Source: Adhaeribacter sp. (GTDB taxonomy: Bacteria > Bacteroidota > Bacteroidia > Cytophagales > Hymenobacteraceae). Taken from it: a stretch of DNA of 5,867 nt. Positions 1-5,867 of the stretch are shown one piece after another; the stretch's first letter is position 1, and each line of letters opens with the position of its first letter. The position numbers and the translations under genes were made by a program. The stretch covers positions 1-5,867 of the forward strand of contig JAQBNV010000035.1 in assembly GCA_028288395.1 (NCBI GenBank), given 5' to 3'. A model generated the notes under the pieces. It was not told the DNA's origin and searched no databases. It saw only the letters and a list, made by a program, of their open reading frames with translations.

Positions 1-14
1 TGCTCTTCCGATCT
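1..14. other. Illumina sequencing-adapter remnant (not genomic)
   Basis: The first 14 bases, TGCTCTTCCGATCT, are identical to the 3' end of the Illumina TruSeq read-2 adapter. The initial T fits the read-2 adapter (...GTGTGCTCTTCCGATCT) rather than read-1 (...ACGCTCTTCCGATCT). Genomic sequence therefore probably starts at base 15. The adapter happens to be in an open frame with the downstream recG fragment (it would read CSSDL), so a gene caller extending to the contig edge would add about five false residues. An exact 14-base match at the extreme end of a sequence is very unlikely by chance. Confidence 0.93.
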
Positions 15-1578
15 CGCGGCTCCTAATATTGCCGAAACCCTTACGCCTGACCTTATCGAGCAGTACCGGTTTTTATCTAAAAAGGAAGCCTTGTTGCAGG
101 TTCATTTCCCGGCCAATTCCGAGAAACTGGCTGCTGCCCGCTTCCGGCTTAAGTTTGAAGAACTGTTTTATGTACAGCTGAAATTGCTCCGGCAAAAAAC
201 CGTTCGTAAATCAGAGCTACGCGGGCAAATATTTAAGCAGGTACCAACCCTCACCACTTTTTATAATCAGCATCTGGGATTTGAATTAACCAACGCACAG
301 AAAAGGGTAATAAAGGAAATTTACAAAGATTTGTGCGCCGGCAAACAAATGAACCGGCTGCTGCAAGGCGATGTAGGCAGCGGTAAAACCATTGTGGCTT
401 TTTTAACGATGCTCATGGCCAGTGACAACCAGGCCCAATCGTGCCTCATGGCTCCCACCGAAATATTAGCCGACCAGCACTATACCGGTTTAAAACAGTT
501 CGCCGATAAGCTGGGCATTAACCTGGGCAAACTCACTGGCTCTACCAAACAAAAAGAACGCCGGATTATTCACGAGCAGTTGCAATCCGGCGATATGAAA
601 ATGATTGTAGGTACACATGCTTTACTCGAAGATGTGGTGCAGTTTCAGAACCTGGGTTTGTGCATCATCGACGAGCAGCACCGGTTTGGCGTGGCCCAGC
701 GCTCTAAACTGTGGCAAAAGAACCCGAATGTGATACCGCACGTGCTGGTTATGACCGCCACCCCGATTCCGCGTACCCTGGCCATGACCCTGTACGGCGA
801 TCTGGATGTATCGGTGATTGATGAACTGCCGGCCGGCCGGAAAGAAATTGTAACGGTACACCGCTATGATGCGCACCGGCTGCGGGTGTTTGGCTTTATG
901 CGGGAGCAAATAAAGGCCGGCCGCCAGGTGTACCTGGTATACCCGCTGATAGATGAATCCGAAACCCTGGATTATAAAGATCTGATGGACGGCTACGAAA
1001 GCGTGAAACGCGCCTTTCCGGAATACGGCATCAGTATTGTACACGGCAAAATGAAGCCTCAGGACAAAGATTTTGAAATGCAGCGTTTTGTCCGGCACGA
1101 AACCCAGATAATGGTGGCTACTACGGTAATTGAAGTGGGGGTAAACGTACCGAATGCCTCGGTAATGGTTATTGAAAGCGCCGAACGCTTTGGACTATCG
1201 CAGTTGCACCAGTTGCGGGGGCGCGTGGGACGGGGAGCCGAACAGTCTTATTGCATTTTAATGACCAGCTATAAGCTGAGCAAAGAAAGTAAAATCCGGC
1301 TCGAAACCATGGTCCGTACAAACAATGGTTTCGAAATTGCCGATATTGATTTAAAACTCCGGGGTCCCGGAGATTTAATGGGAACCCAGCAAAGCGGGGT
1401 ATTAGACCTGCTCATTGCCGACTTATCGAAAGATGCTAAAATATTACAGGAAACCCGGGCGGCTGCCCAAATATTAATTGACCAGGACCCCCAGCTCGAA
1501 CAGCCGCAAAACGAAAATTTGCGACGGCATATCCAGTCCTTGAGCCGCAATAGCGTTAACTGGAGCCGGATTAGTTAG
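15..1578 (+). CDS. recG: ATP-dependent DNA helicase RecG, 5'-truncated by the contig edge
   Basis: RecG is a superfamily 2 double-stranded DNA translocase that remodels stalled replication forks and branch-migrates Holliday junctions and R-loops. The frame is open from the left edge. About 520 residues are present, beginning AAPNIAETLTPDLIEQY from base 16. Visible motifs, in order: Walker A GDVGSGKT (367-390), APTEILA (451-471), GTHA (610-621), DEQH box (670-681), TATPIPRT (754-777), motif VI region QLHQLRGRVGRG (1201-1236), and the RecG-typical LRGPGDLMGTQQSG (1357-1398). The C-terminus NWSRIS is complete. By comparison with E. coli RecG (~693 aa, Walker A near residue 300), about 180 N-terminal residues are missing, covering most of the DNA-binding wedge domain. 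The TTG at 91 lies inside conserved coding sequence (KKEALLQVHFP) and is not the true start. I see no internal frameshift. No clear terminator follows. A small minus-strand ORF starts its stop codon 24 bases downstream. Confidence 0.97.
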
Positions 1579-1601
1579 TACCGCTTAGGCAATAGGCAGG
1601 T

Positions 1602-1802
1602 TTAGTATTTGTTATATTTAATGGAGATTTTCTGCATGTTGGGTTCCTGGCTATTCTTCGGGGCAACACCTGAATCAGTATTATGAGAATAAACCGGTGA
1701 ATAAAGATTTCTGGAGGGTTTACTCATAATCTGATCTTGTTTTTCCATTTTGGCTATTACGATCAGAATAACTAAAAGCAAAACCTTAAAAGCTAATTTC
1801 AT
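1602..1802 (-). CDS. Putative small membrane-anchored or secreted protein (66 aa), unknown function
   Basis: This is a 66-residue ORF with an ATG at 1802-1800 and a stop at 1602-1604. Its N-terminus MKLAFKVLLLVILIVIAK has a positively charged start followed by a ~12-residue hydrophobic core, as in a signal peptide or single membrane anchor. The remaining ~45 residues are polar (N, S, K, Q, P, Y) with no cysteine, lipobox or recognisable motif. It converges on recG (23-bp gap) and diverges from the secreted-protein gene at 2253. The sequence before the ATG (AATTTAAATT) has no Shine-Dalgarno, which is normal for Bacteroidota, and I found no exact TAnnTTTG box in the ~120 bases upstream. The organised charge/hydrophobic N-terminus argues for a real gene. 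The short length, AT-rich setting and missing promoter argue against. I do not recognise a family. Confidence 0.4.
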   Translation of the reverse strand: MKLAFKVLLLVILIVIAKMEKQDQIMSKPSRNLYSPVYSHNTDSGVAPKNSQEPNMQKISIKYNKY

Positions 1803-2212
1803 AATTTAAATTGTTAACCGATATGCTTTATATGTAGTTAATATATTTACCACTTAGTATTACTTTAGGATGTTATGGGGTTGTTAAGTTTCCTTTAAAC
1901 ATCTGTTAAAATTAGGGCCAAGTATAAGGTTGCTACACTTAAAAAATTAATTTTATTTTGATTTAAGATTAAGTTAATGCGGAAAACAATCTGTTAACCG
2001 CAGGGATTACGTTTACTACTTTAAAAAATAAATGTTGCAAATATTTTAAGTTAGTTTCTTCGCATTTATTTATTTTGTAATGGATAACCTTTTTGCTTAA
2101 CAAATTTAAAATGAATTTTTTTATAATACTATTTAAAATTACTATTTTAATATTCGTGTAAGTAAAATTTAGAAAATTTTAAATCAACTTTTTACCACTA
2201 AGGCTTAAACAA
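1803..2212. other. AT-rich intergenic spacer, no gene recognised
   Basis: About 410 bases lie between the divergent ORFs starting at 1802 (minus) and 2253 (plus). Hand-counted GC over 1921-2220 is about 21%, falling to about 12% over 2101-2160, well below the flanking genes. I see no tRNA, rRNA, riboswitch or transposase fragment. The content is long A/T tracts, a 16-codon hydrophobic mini-ORF at 2111-2161 (MNFFIILFKITILIFV) that is probably chance, a weak hairpin at 1978-2002, and two copies of TGTTAACCG (1812-1820 and 1992-2000). It most likely serves as a divergent promoter/upstream region. Confidence 0.7.
1978..2002. repeat. Small interrupted palindrome (possible operator or hairpin)
   Basis: TGCGG (1978-1982) pairs with CCGCA (1998-2002), and inside it AAC (1985-1987) pairs with GTT (1993-1995). 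The two stems are separated by a symmetric AA/AA internal loop, and the terminal loop is AATCT. It forms the only locally GC-rich spot in the AT-rich spacer. No T-tract follows, so it is not a terminator. A symmetric protein-binding site is possible but unproven, and a chance arrangement is also plausible. Confidence 0.25.
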
Positions 2213-2220
2213 TATCTTTG
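2188..2220 (+). promoter_or_regulatory. Bacteroidota-type sigma-A promoter for the secreted-protein gene
   Basis: TATCTTTG at 2213-2220 matches the Bacteroidota -7 consensus TAnnTTTG exactly. The consensus -33 element (TTG, ~19-20 bases upstream) is only approximated, by the T-run CTTTTTACC starting at 2188. Transcription would start near 2227, giving a leader of about 26 bases before the ATG at 2253. AT-rich tracts just upstream (2101-2190) could act like UP elements. The leader (CGTTTTTTATTAAAAGCTTTT) has no Shine-Dalgarno, as expected for this phylum. Confidence 0.7.
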
Positions 2221-2252
2221 TACCGGCAATTCGTTTTTTATTAAAAGCTTTT

Positions 2253-3725
2253 ATGATGGATAAATTTTTGGTGGGTATATTTTGGTTGCTTTTAGTGCTA
2301 ACATTTGCCTGGGCAAACCCAGGTGCATCTTCCGCTCAATCCAAGGTCCGGTCAGTAACCTTTAATTATTTATCGGATAAGTCTGAGGATGAATATAACC
2401 AACGGATAAAGCAGAAGACATTACCCGTAGGTTCCTCTGACTTTGTTATCTTATCAAAAAAAACAGAAAGTATTTACGCGGTAGAGCGTTATAATGGCGA
2501 CTTAAAAAAAGTTTGGGAAGCACCTTTGCCTTTGGCGGCCGCCGAAGAGGTTGAGGCTTTTACTGTAAATGCGAGCCAGGCAATTGTCCTTCTTCACCGG
2601 AAGAATCAGGAAACAGGAATGCAAGGTTTAATCGGGTACGCCATCGACCTAAACACCGGGAAAAAAGCAGAAGCCAAGACTCTGGCAGAAGCCCCTATCA
2701 AAAGCCGCCGGATTGGGGCTGCTTCTTCCGAAGATGGGAGTAAATTAGTTACCTACACGTATCAGCACCAGCAGGACCAGTTAAAGGCCATGACTGCAAC
2801 CGTTTACGATAGCGCCTTAACCAAGCTAAAAGATCAAGCTTACAATTTCCGTGATTTAGTAGGTATTCAGTCGGCTGCTATCAAGATAGATAATAAAGGC
2901 AACCAGTACGTAGCTTTACTAAATAACAATGCGACTAAATTATCGGTCCGGCGGTATAACCTTAACAATCCGCAAATCAAAGGCATGGATATTCAGATAG
3001 GCGGCGTTTTTGAAGGCAGGAAAGTTTATGTTTTCGATACGTTTTTTGCCTTACAGCAGGATAGCAGTTTCTATGCTGCGGCCATGTGTGCGGATGAAAA
3101 AACCGGCGATTTCTACAGCCTGAAAGTTATTAAGTTTGATTTTGGCTCCGGTCAAATAAAGTATGCCCCGGAATTTCGGTTTACGCCTGAATATATTGCC
3201 GAGATCAATAAACTAAATAAAACGGGTAGCCCGGCCGTCAAGCGCCTGGAAGATATTTACTTATCGGAGTTAGTAGTAAGTCCGGAGAAAAACGTACTGG
3301 TACTAGCCGAAAAAAAATACAACGAAGGCCCCAAACTGCCTTTTGCCGCCCGTGAAATACATCTTTTCTCGTACGACGAGTTTATGAACCCAACTTGGCA
3401 CTCCCTCCTGAATAAAAACCAGGTAGCACCGGCCGCCGAAGGCTTTACCGGGATCTCGTACAAATCCAGTTTAGCTGGCAACGAATTAAAACTGATTACC
3501 CTGGAGACGCTCAACGGCAAAACGGATTTATTCAGCCGGCAGATAAACCTAAAAACCGGTACGACCGCTGCGCCCAAGCCACTAAAATTAAATATAGCCA
3601 CGAACCAACCGCTGGCCTACCTCAAAGATTTTACCGCCTGGCTAAACGACAACACTATTGTAACTGTTTTTATGCCTTCCCGCAAATCAAAAACATTAAA
3701 ACTCAACGCCATAACTGTTAAGTGA
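2253..3725 (+). CDS. Secreted protein of unknown function (490 aa, propeller-like)
   Basis: I do not recognise a named family. Residues 1-28 form a Sec signal peptide: short charged start (MMDK), hydrophobic core FLVGIFWLLLVLTF (5-18), then likely cleavage at AWA|N (21/22) or SSA|Q (28/29). There is no lipobox cysteine, and only one cysteine in the whole protein (279), so it is probably periplasmic or released rather than a lipoprotein. No type IX secretion C-terminal domain is evident. The mature part shows recurrent beta-rich units with an aromatic/aliphatic strand followed by a turn, for example AVERYNGDLKKVW (76-88), GYAIDLNTGK (128-137), VRRYNLNNP (232-240), IKFDFGSGQI (293-302), LFSYDEFMNPTW (371-382) and RQINLKTGT (429-437). 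This resembles a beta-propeller, but that is inference only. ATG codons at 2253 and 2256 are both possible starts. A good promoter lies just upstream (2213-2220) and a strong terminator downstream, so it appears to be a single-gene transcript. The frame is intact with no catalytic motif visible. Confidence 0.85.
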   Translation: MMDKFLVGIFWLLLVLTFAWANPGASSAQSKVRSVTFNYLSDKSEDEYNQRIKQKTLPVGSSDFVILSKKTESIYAVERYNGDLKKVWEAPLPLAAAEEVEAFTVNASQAIVLLHRKNQETGMQGLIGYAIDLNTGKKAEAKTLAEAPIKSRRIGAASSEDGSKLVTYTYQHQQDQLKAMTATVYDSALTKLKDQAYNFRDLVGIQSAAIKIDNKGNQYVALLNNNATKLSVRRYNLNNPQIKGMDIQIGGVFEGRKVYVFDTFFALQQDSSFYAAAMCADEKTGDFYSLKVIKFDFGSGQIKYAPEFRFTPEYIAEINKLNKTGSPAVKRLEDIYLSELVVSPEKNVLVLAEKKYNEGPKLPFAAREIHLFSYDEFMNPTWHSLLNKNQVAPAAEGFTGISYKSSLAGNELKLITLETLNGKTDLFSRQINLKTGTTAAPKPLKLNIATNQPLAYLKDFTAWLNDNTIVTVFMPSRKSKTLKLNAITVK

Positions 3726-3754
3726 TACATGCCGGTAATAGCTACCGAAAACAA

Positions 3755-3786
3755 AAAAGCCAGCTAAAGTATAATAGCTGGCTTTT
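3755..3786. terminator. Bidirectional intrinsic terminator between convergent genes
   Basis: A perfect 12-bp inverted repeat, AAAAGCCAGCTA (3755-3766) and TAGCTGGCTTTT (3775-3786), has an 8-base loop (3767-3774). The core stem GCCAGCTA/TAGCTGGC is followed by TTTTATT on the plus strand and by TTTTTTG on the minus strand, so it can end transcription from both sides. It lies in the 83-bp gap between the plus-strand secreted-protein gene (stop 3725) and the minus-strand acyl-CoA dehydrogenase gene (stop 3809), which is the expected place. Confidence 0.92.
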
Positions 3787-3808
3787 ATTCAGATGCACAT
3801 CGGGTAAA

Positions 3809-5593
3809 TTAATAAACGTATTGGTCGGCCTGGATTAAGGTAGCTGCAATGCGGCGACGGGCTTCTTTGGTATTAAAAAGTTCGGCTTTGGTAAAGCGTT
3901 TTAAACCCATAAACAAAAGCTTTTGCTCGTCGCCTTCGCCCATGGCACTAATAGCGGCTTTACCGGCCAAATAAATCGTATCAAGCGCTTCGTACAAATA
4001 AACCCGGGCAATATCGCCCTGGCGGGCCGCTGCCTCTTCTCCTTTCTGGCTCACCAGCTTTTCTACCCGCAACAGCGTCGATTCCGCTACATAAGTTTTG
4101 ATGACCATATCGGCAATATTCATTAATATTTCCTGCTCTTTTTCCAGGGTCATCATAAACTTTTGTACGGCCGTACCAGCCACCAGCAAAATGGCCTTTT
4201 TCATGTTCCGGATTATTTTTTTCTCCGCCACAAATAGCCCTTCTTCCTCGTCGCCGAAATCCGGGATGCTCAAAAGCTCATCCTGGATAGCTTTGACTGG
4301 CCCCATCAAATCCAGTTCGCCTTTCATTGCTTTCTTCAGGATCATATCTACTGTAAGCATCCGGTTTATTTCGTTGGTGCCTTCAAAGATGCGGTTAATA
4401 CGCGAATCGCGGTAGGCGCGGTCCATGGGGTAATCGGCGGAGAAGCCGTAGCCCCCGTAAATCTGCACGCCCTCATCTACCACGTAGTCCAGCACCTCCG
4501 ACCCTTCCACTTTCAGGATGGCACATTCTACGGCAAATTCTTTGGCGGCGCCCAGTAAAGCTTCAGAAAAAGGCTTACCTTCGGCCAGAAGCTCCTGCTC
4601 TTTGTGGTAAATATCGTTGCCGCACCGGTAAAGCGCCGATTCCATGGCAAATATCCGGACGGCCTGCTGGGCCAGTTTATGCCGGATAGCCCCGAATTTT
4701 GAAATCGGAATTTTAAACTGAATCCGCTCATTGGCATATTTAATTGATAAATTAGCTACTTTTTTGGCGGCACCCAATGTGGCGGCGCCCAGTTTAATCC
4801 GGCCTAAGTTCAGAATATTAAAAGCAATCAGGTGGCCTTTGCCAATCTCGCCCAGCACATTTTCTTTGGGCACTTTGCAATCGGTAAAGAATACCTGCCG
4901 CGTAGAGGAGCCCTTGATACCCATTTTGTGCTCTTCGTTGCCCAGGCTTAAGCCTTCGGCGGTCCGCTCCACAATAAAACCGGTAAATTTATCGCCGTCT
5001 ACCTGGGCGAAAACAATAAATACATCGGCAAAACCAGCATTGGTAATCCACATTTTCTGGCCATTGAGGATATAATATTTACCAGACGGATTCATAACGG
5101 CCTTGGTTTTAGCCGCCAGCGCATCCGACCCTGAACCCGGCTCGGTTAAACAATAGGCCGATATCCATTCGCCGGAAGCCAGTTTGGGCAAATATTTGGT
5201 TTTCTGTTCTTCGGTACCAAAATACAGGATAGGCAGAATACCAATGCCCGTATGGGCCGCAAAGGCTACTGGAAAAGAATGCCCGCCCCCTACCGATTCG
5301 GTTACCAACAAGGCCGTATTAAAATCACGATCAAAACCGTCGTACTGGGCCGGCAGCGATACCGCAAACAGCCCTAGTTCACCTGCTTGCTTCATCAGCC
5401 CGGCCATCAGTCCTTCTTCGTGGTCGTCCAGCCGGTCGAGCAACGGAGTTACTTCCGCCTGAATAAACTGGTGCCCGGTTTCCGCCATCAGCCGCTGCTC
5501 CTCATCGAACTCCTCCGGAATAAATATATCAGCGGCCTCGGTTTCTCTGACGATAAACTCGCCGCCTTTTAGTGTTTTATTTGTAGTTTCCAT
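3809..5593 (-). CDS. Acyl-CoA dehydrogenase, long-chain FadE/VLCAD-type with C-terminal extension
   Basis: This is a cytoplasmic FAD enzyme catalysing the first step of fatty acid beta-oxidation, oxidation of acyl-CoA to trans-2-enoyl-CoA, normally passing electrons to electron-transfer flavoprotein. At 594 residues it is ~200 longer than the short/medium-chain type and matches the size of bacterial FadE and mitochondrial VLCAD/ACAD9-type enzymes. Both family signatures are complete: CLTEPGSGSDALA (148-160) and QIYGGYGFSADYPMDRAYRD (377-396). The catalytic base is Glu404 in RIFEGTNEI (codon 4382-4384). Approximate domain order: N-terminal helices 30-145, middle beta domain 146-250, C-terminal helical domain 255-415, extra helical extension ~430-594. 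The start METTNKTLKGGEF is typical of Bacteroidota homologues. The gene converges on the secreted-protein gene across a shared terminator. A partial four-helix-bundle gene lies 57 bp upstream on the same strand. Chain-length preference cannot be read from sequence alone; the long form suggests long-chain substrates. Confidence 0.96.
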   Translation of the reverse strand: METTNKTLKGGEFIVRETEAADIFIPEEFDEEQRLMAETGHQFIQAEVTPLLDRLDDHEEGLMAGLMKQAGELGLFAVSLPAQYDGFDRDFNTALLVTESVGGGHSFPVAFAAHTGIGILPILYFGTEEQKTKYLPKLASGEWISAYCLTEPGSGSDALAAKTKAVMNPSGKYYILNGQKMWITNAGFADVFIVFAQVDGDKFTGFIVERTAEGLSLGNEEHKMGIKGSSTRQVFFTDCKVPKENVLGEIGKGHLIAFNILNLGRIKLGAATLGAAKKVANLSIKYANERIQFKIPISKFGAIRHKLAQQAVRIFAMESALYRCGNDIYHKEQELLAEGKPFSEALLGAAKEFAVECAILKVEGSEVLDYVVDEGVQIYGGYGFSADYPMDRAYRDSRINRIFEGTNEINRMLTVDMILKKAMKGELDLMGPVKAIQDELLSIPDFGDEEEGLFVAEKKIIRNMKKAILLVAGTAVQKFMMTLEKEQEILMNIADMVIKTYVAESTLLRVEKLVSQKGEEAAARQGDIARVYLYEALDTIYLAGKAAISAMGEGDEQKLLFMGLKRFTKAELFNTKEARRRIAATLIQADQYVY

Positions 5594-5619
5594 GGTATTT
5601 AGATTTAAGCTGCTAGTTT

Positions 5620-5649
5620 GATAAAAGAAAAAGGTAGTAGGATAAAAGA
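5620..5649. repeat. Tandem 9-bp direct repeat just upstream of the acyl-CoA dehydrogenase
   Basis: GATAAAAGA occurs at 5620-5628 and again at 5641-5649. The copies are offset by exactly 21 bp, about two turns of DNA, so both would face the same side of the helix. They lie 27 and 48 bp upstream of the ATG at 5593 and flank the weak promoter candidate at 5629-5636. This geometry fits a tandem regulator-binding site, but AT-rich chance repeats of this length are not rare. Confidence 0.45.
5629..5636 (-). promoter_or_regulatory. Weak candidate -7 box for the acyl-CoA dehydrogenase gene
   Basis: On the minus strand TACCTTTT matches the Bacteroidota TAnnTTTG consensus at all defined positions except the last. 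Transcription would start near 5622, leaving a leader of ~29 bases before the ATG at 5593. No TTG-like -33 element is seen at the right distance upstream, so this could equally be chance, with the gene read through from further upstream. Confidence 0.25.
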
Positions 5650-5867
5650 TTAAGATTTTGCTACTAAGGCAACCTTAAAACTGCAAATCATTTTCTGTAG
5701 CAGTATTAATTTCCCCATTAATGTCATTAGTTCTGGCATGGATAAAAAACCAAACTCTTGGGCCAGGATCAATTGTGTTTCAAGTTCATAAGCAGACCCC
5801 AAGGCAATATTTAAAAAATGAGAAAATTCTTTATTAGAGCCTCTGCCTGCTCCTTCTGCTATATTAG
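5650..5867 (-). CDS. Four helix bundle protein (S23/23S-rRNA-IVS family), 5'-truncated by the window edge
   Basis: Reading the minus strand from 5865 gives 71 residues to a TAA stop at 5650-5652, beginning NIAEGAGRGSNKEFSHFLNI and continuing ALGSAYELETQLILAQEFGFL. This is the hallmark core of the family known from ORFs inside 23S rRNA intervening sequences of Leptospira and common as free-standing genes in Bacteroidota; the Avd accessory protein of diversity-generating retroelements has the same fold. The leftover bases CT at the edge fit the Ser of the usual PSNIAEG motif. Full-length members are ~115-130 aa, so about 45-50 N-terminal residues (first helix and start codon) lie outside the window. 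The tail (MGKLILLQKMICSFKVALVAKS) diverges more from the family pattern. Function is unknown; no rRNA, reverse transcriptase or template repeat is visible here. The gene lies 57 bp upstream of the acyl-CoA dehydrogenase on the same strand. Confidence 0.9.
   Translation of the reverse strand, partial: NIAEGAGRGSNKEFSHFLNIALGSAYELETQLILAQEFGFLSMPELMTLMGKLILLQKMICSFKVALVAKS

Noticed and set aside
829..840. Triple CCGG tract in recG
   Set aside because: It encodes the conserved PAGR segment of RecG with ordinary codons for this genome; not a separate element.
622..1098. 158-aa ORF on the minus strand inside recG
   Set aside because: It is antisense to strongly conserved RecG motifs (DEQH, TATPIPRT) and its translation has no recognisable family; it reflects codon structure on the opposite strand.
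1269..1550. 93-aa minus-strand ORF inside the 3' part of recG
   Set aside because: Fully overlaps the conserved RecG C-terminal region; no motif or promoter; shadow frame.
2111..2161. 16-codon hydrophobic mini-ORF MNFFIILFKITILIFV before the secreted-protein gene
   Set aside because: In DNA of about 12% GC, F/I/L/K-rich short ORFs arise by chance; it lies upstream of the likely transcription start near 2227, so it would not be in the leader.
3257..3601. 114-aa minus-strand ORF inside the secreted-protein gene
   Set aside because: Lies opposite an intact, signal-peptide-bearing gene with its own promoter and terminator; no family features.
3733..3747. CGGTA-atagc-TACCG small inverted repeat after the secreted-protein stop
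   Set aside because: A 5-bp stem without a T-tract; the much stronger hairpin just downstream explains termination.
3923..5572. Several plus-strand ORFs (61-114 aa) opposite the acyl-CoA dehydrogenase
   Set aside because: All lie antisense to an intact gene with complete family signatures; they are low-complexity shadow translations. A minus-strand ORF at 4528-4737 is likewise an alternative frame of the same gene.
5635..5666. TAGTAG...CTACTA inverted repeat followed on the minus strand by a T-rich run, a possible terminator for the four-helix-bundle gene
   Set aside because: Only 6 weak base pairs with a 20-base loop, and its first arm lies within the coding end; too weak to call a terminator.
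5650..5867. Possibility that the right edge is part of a 23S rRNA intervening sequence or a diversity-generating retroelement
   Set aside because: No rRNA sequence, reverse transcriptase or template/variable repeat is visible, and a protein-coding gene follows 57 bp away; a free-standing family member is more likely.

Overview
The window looks like one end of a contig from a chromosome of the phylum Bacteroidota, most likely order Cytophagales (Adhaeribacter/Pontibacter/Hymenobacter-like). This is inferred from protein style (RecG ending in NWSRIS, a ~594-residue acyl-CoA dehydrogenase starting METTNKTLKGGEF, a 'four helix bundle' family protein), from an exact Bacteroidota-type -7 box (TAnnTTTG), from the absence of Shine-Dalgarno sequences, and from moderate-GC genes separated by AT-rich spacers. 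The first 14 bases are not genomic: they match the 3' end of the Illumina TruSeq read-2 adapter.

Layout, left to right: (1) adapter remnant, 1-14; (2) recG, plus strand, cut at its 5' end by the contig edge, ending at 1578 with all helicase motifs and the C-terminus present; (3) a possible small membrane or secreted protein on the minus strand, 1602-1802, convergent with recG; (4) a ~450-bp very AT-rich spacer with a clear promoter at its right end; (5) a 490-residue secreted protein of unknown function, plus strand, 2253-3725; (6) an excellent bidirectional hairpin terminator, 3755-3786; (7) a VLCAD/FadE-type acyl-CoA dehydrogenase, minus strand, 3809-5593; (8) a short spacer with a tandem 9-bp repeat; (9) the C-terminal 71 residues of a four-helix-bundle (S23/IVS-type) protein, minus strand, running off the right edge. 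This last gene has no usable start codon inside the window, so a start-to-stop ORF search misses it.

Functionally this is ordinary housekeeping chromosome: replication-fork repair (recG), fatty acid beta-oxidation (acyl-CoA dehydrogenase), an exported protein, and a fragment of a widespread but poorly understood four-helix-bundle family. The genes do not form one pathway. The only possible co-transcription is between the four-helix-bundle gene and the acyl-CoA dehydrogenase (same strand, 57-bp spacer). I see no mobile element, CRISPR array, RNA gene or defence system, and no convincing evidence of a new multi-gene system. The items most worth a second look are the adapter contamination, the overlooked partial gene at the right edge, the tandem repeat before the acyl-CoA dehydrogenase, and the unclassified secreted protein.
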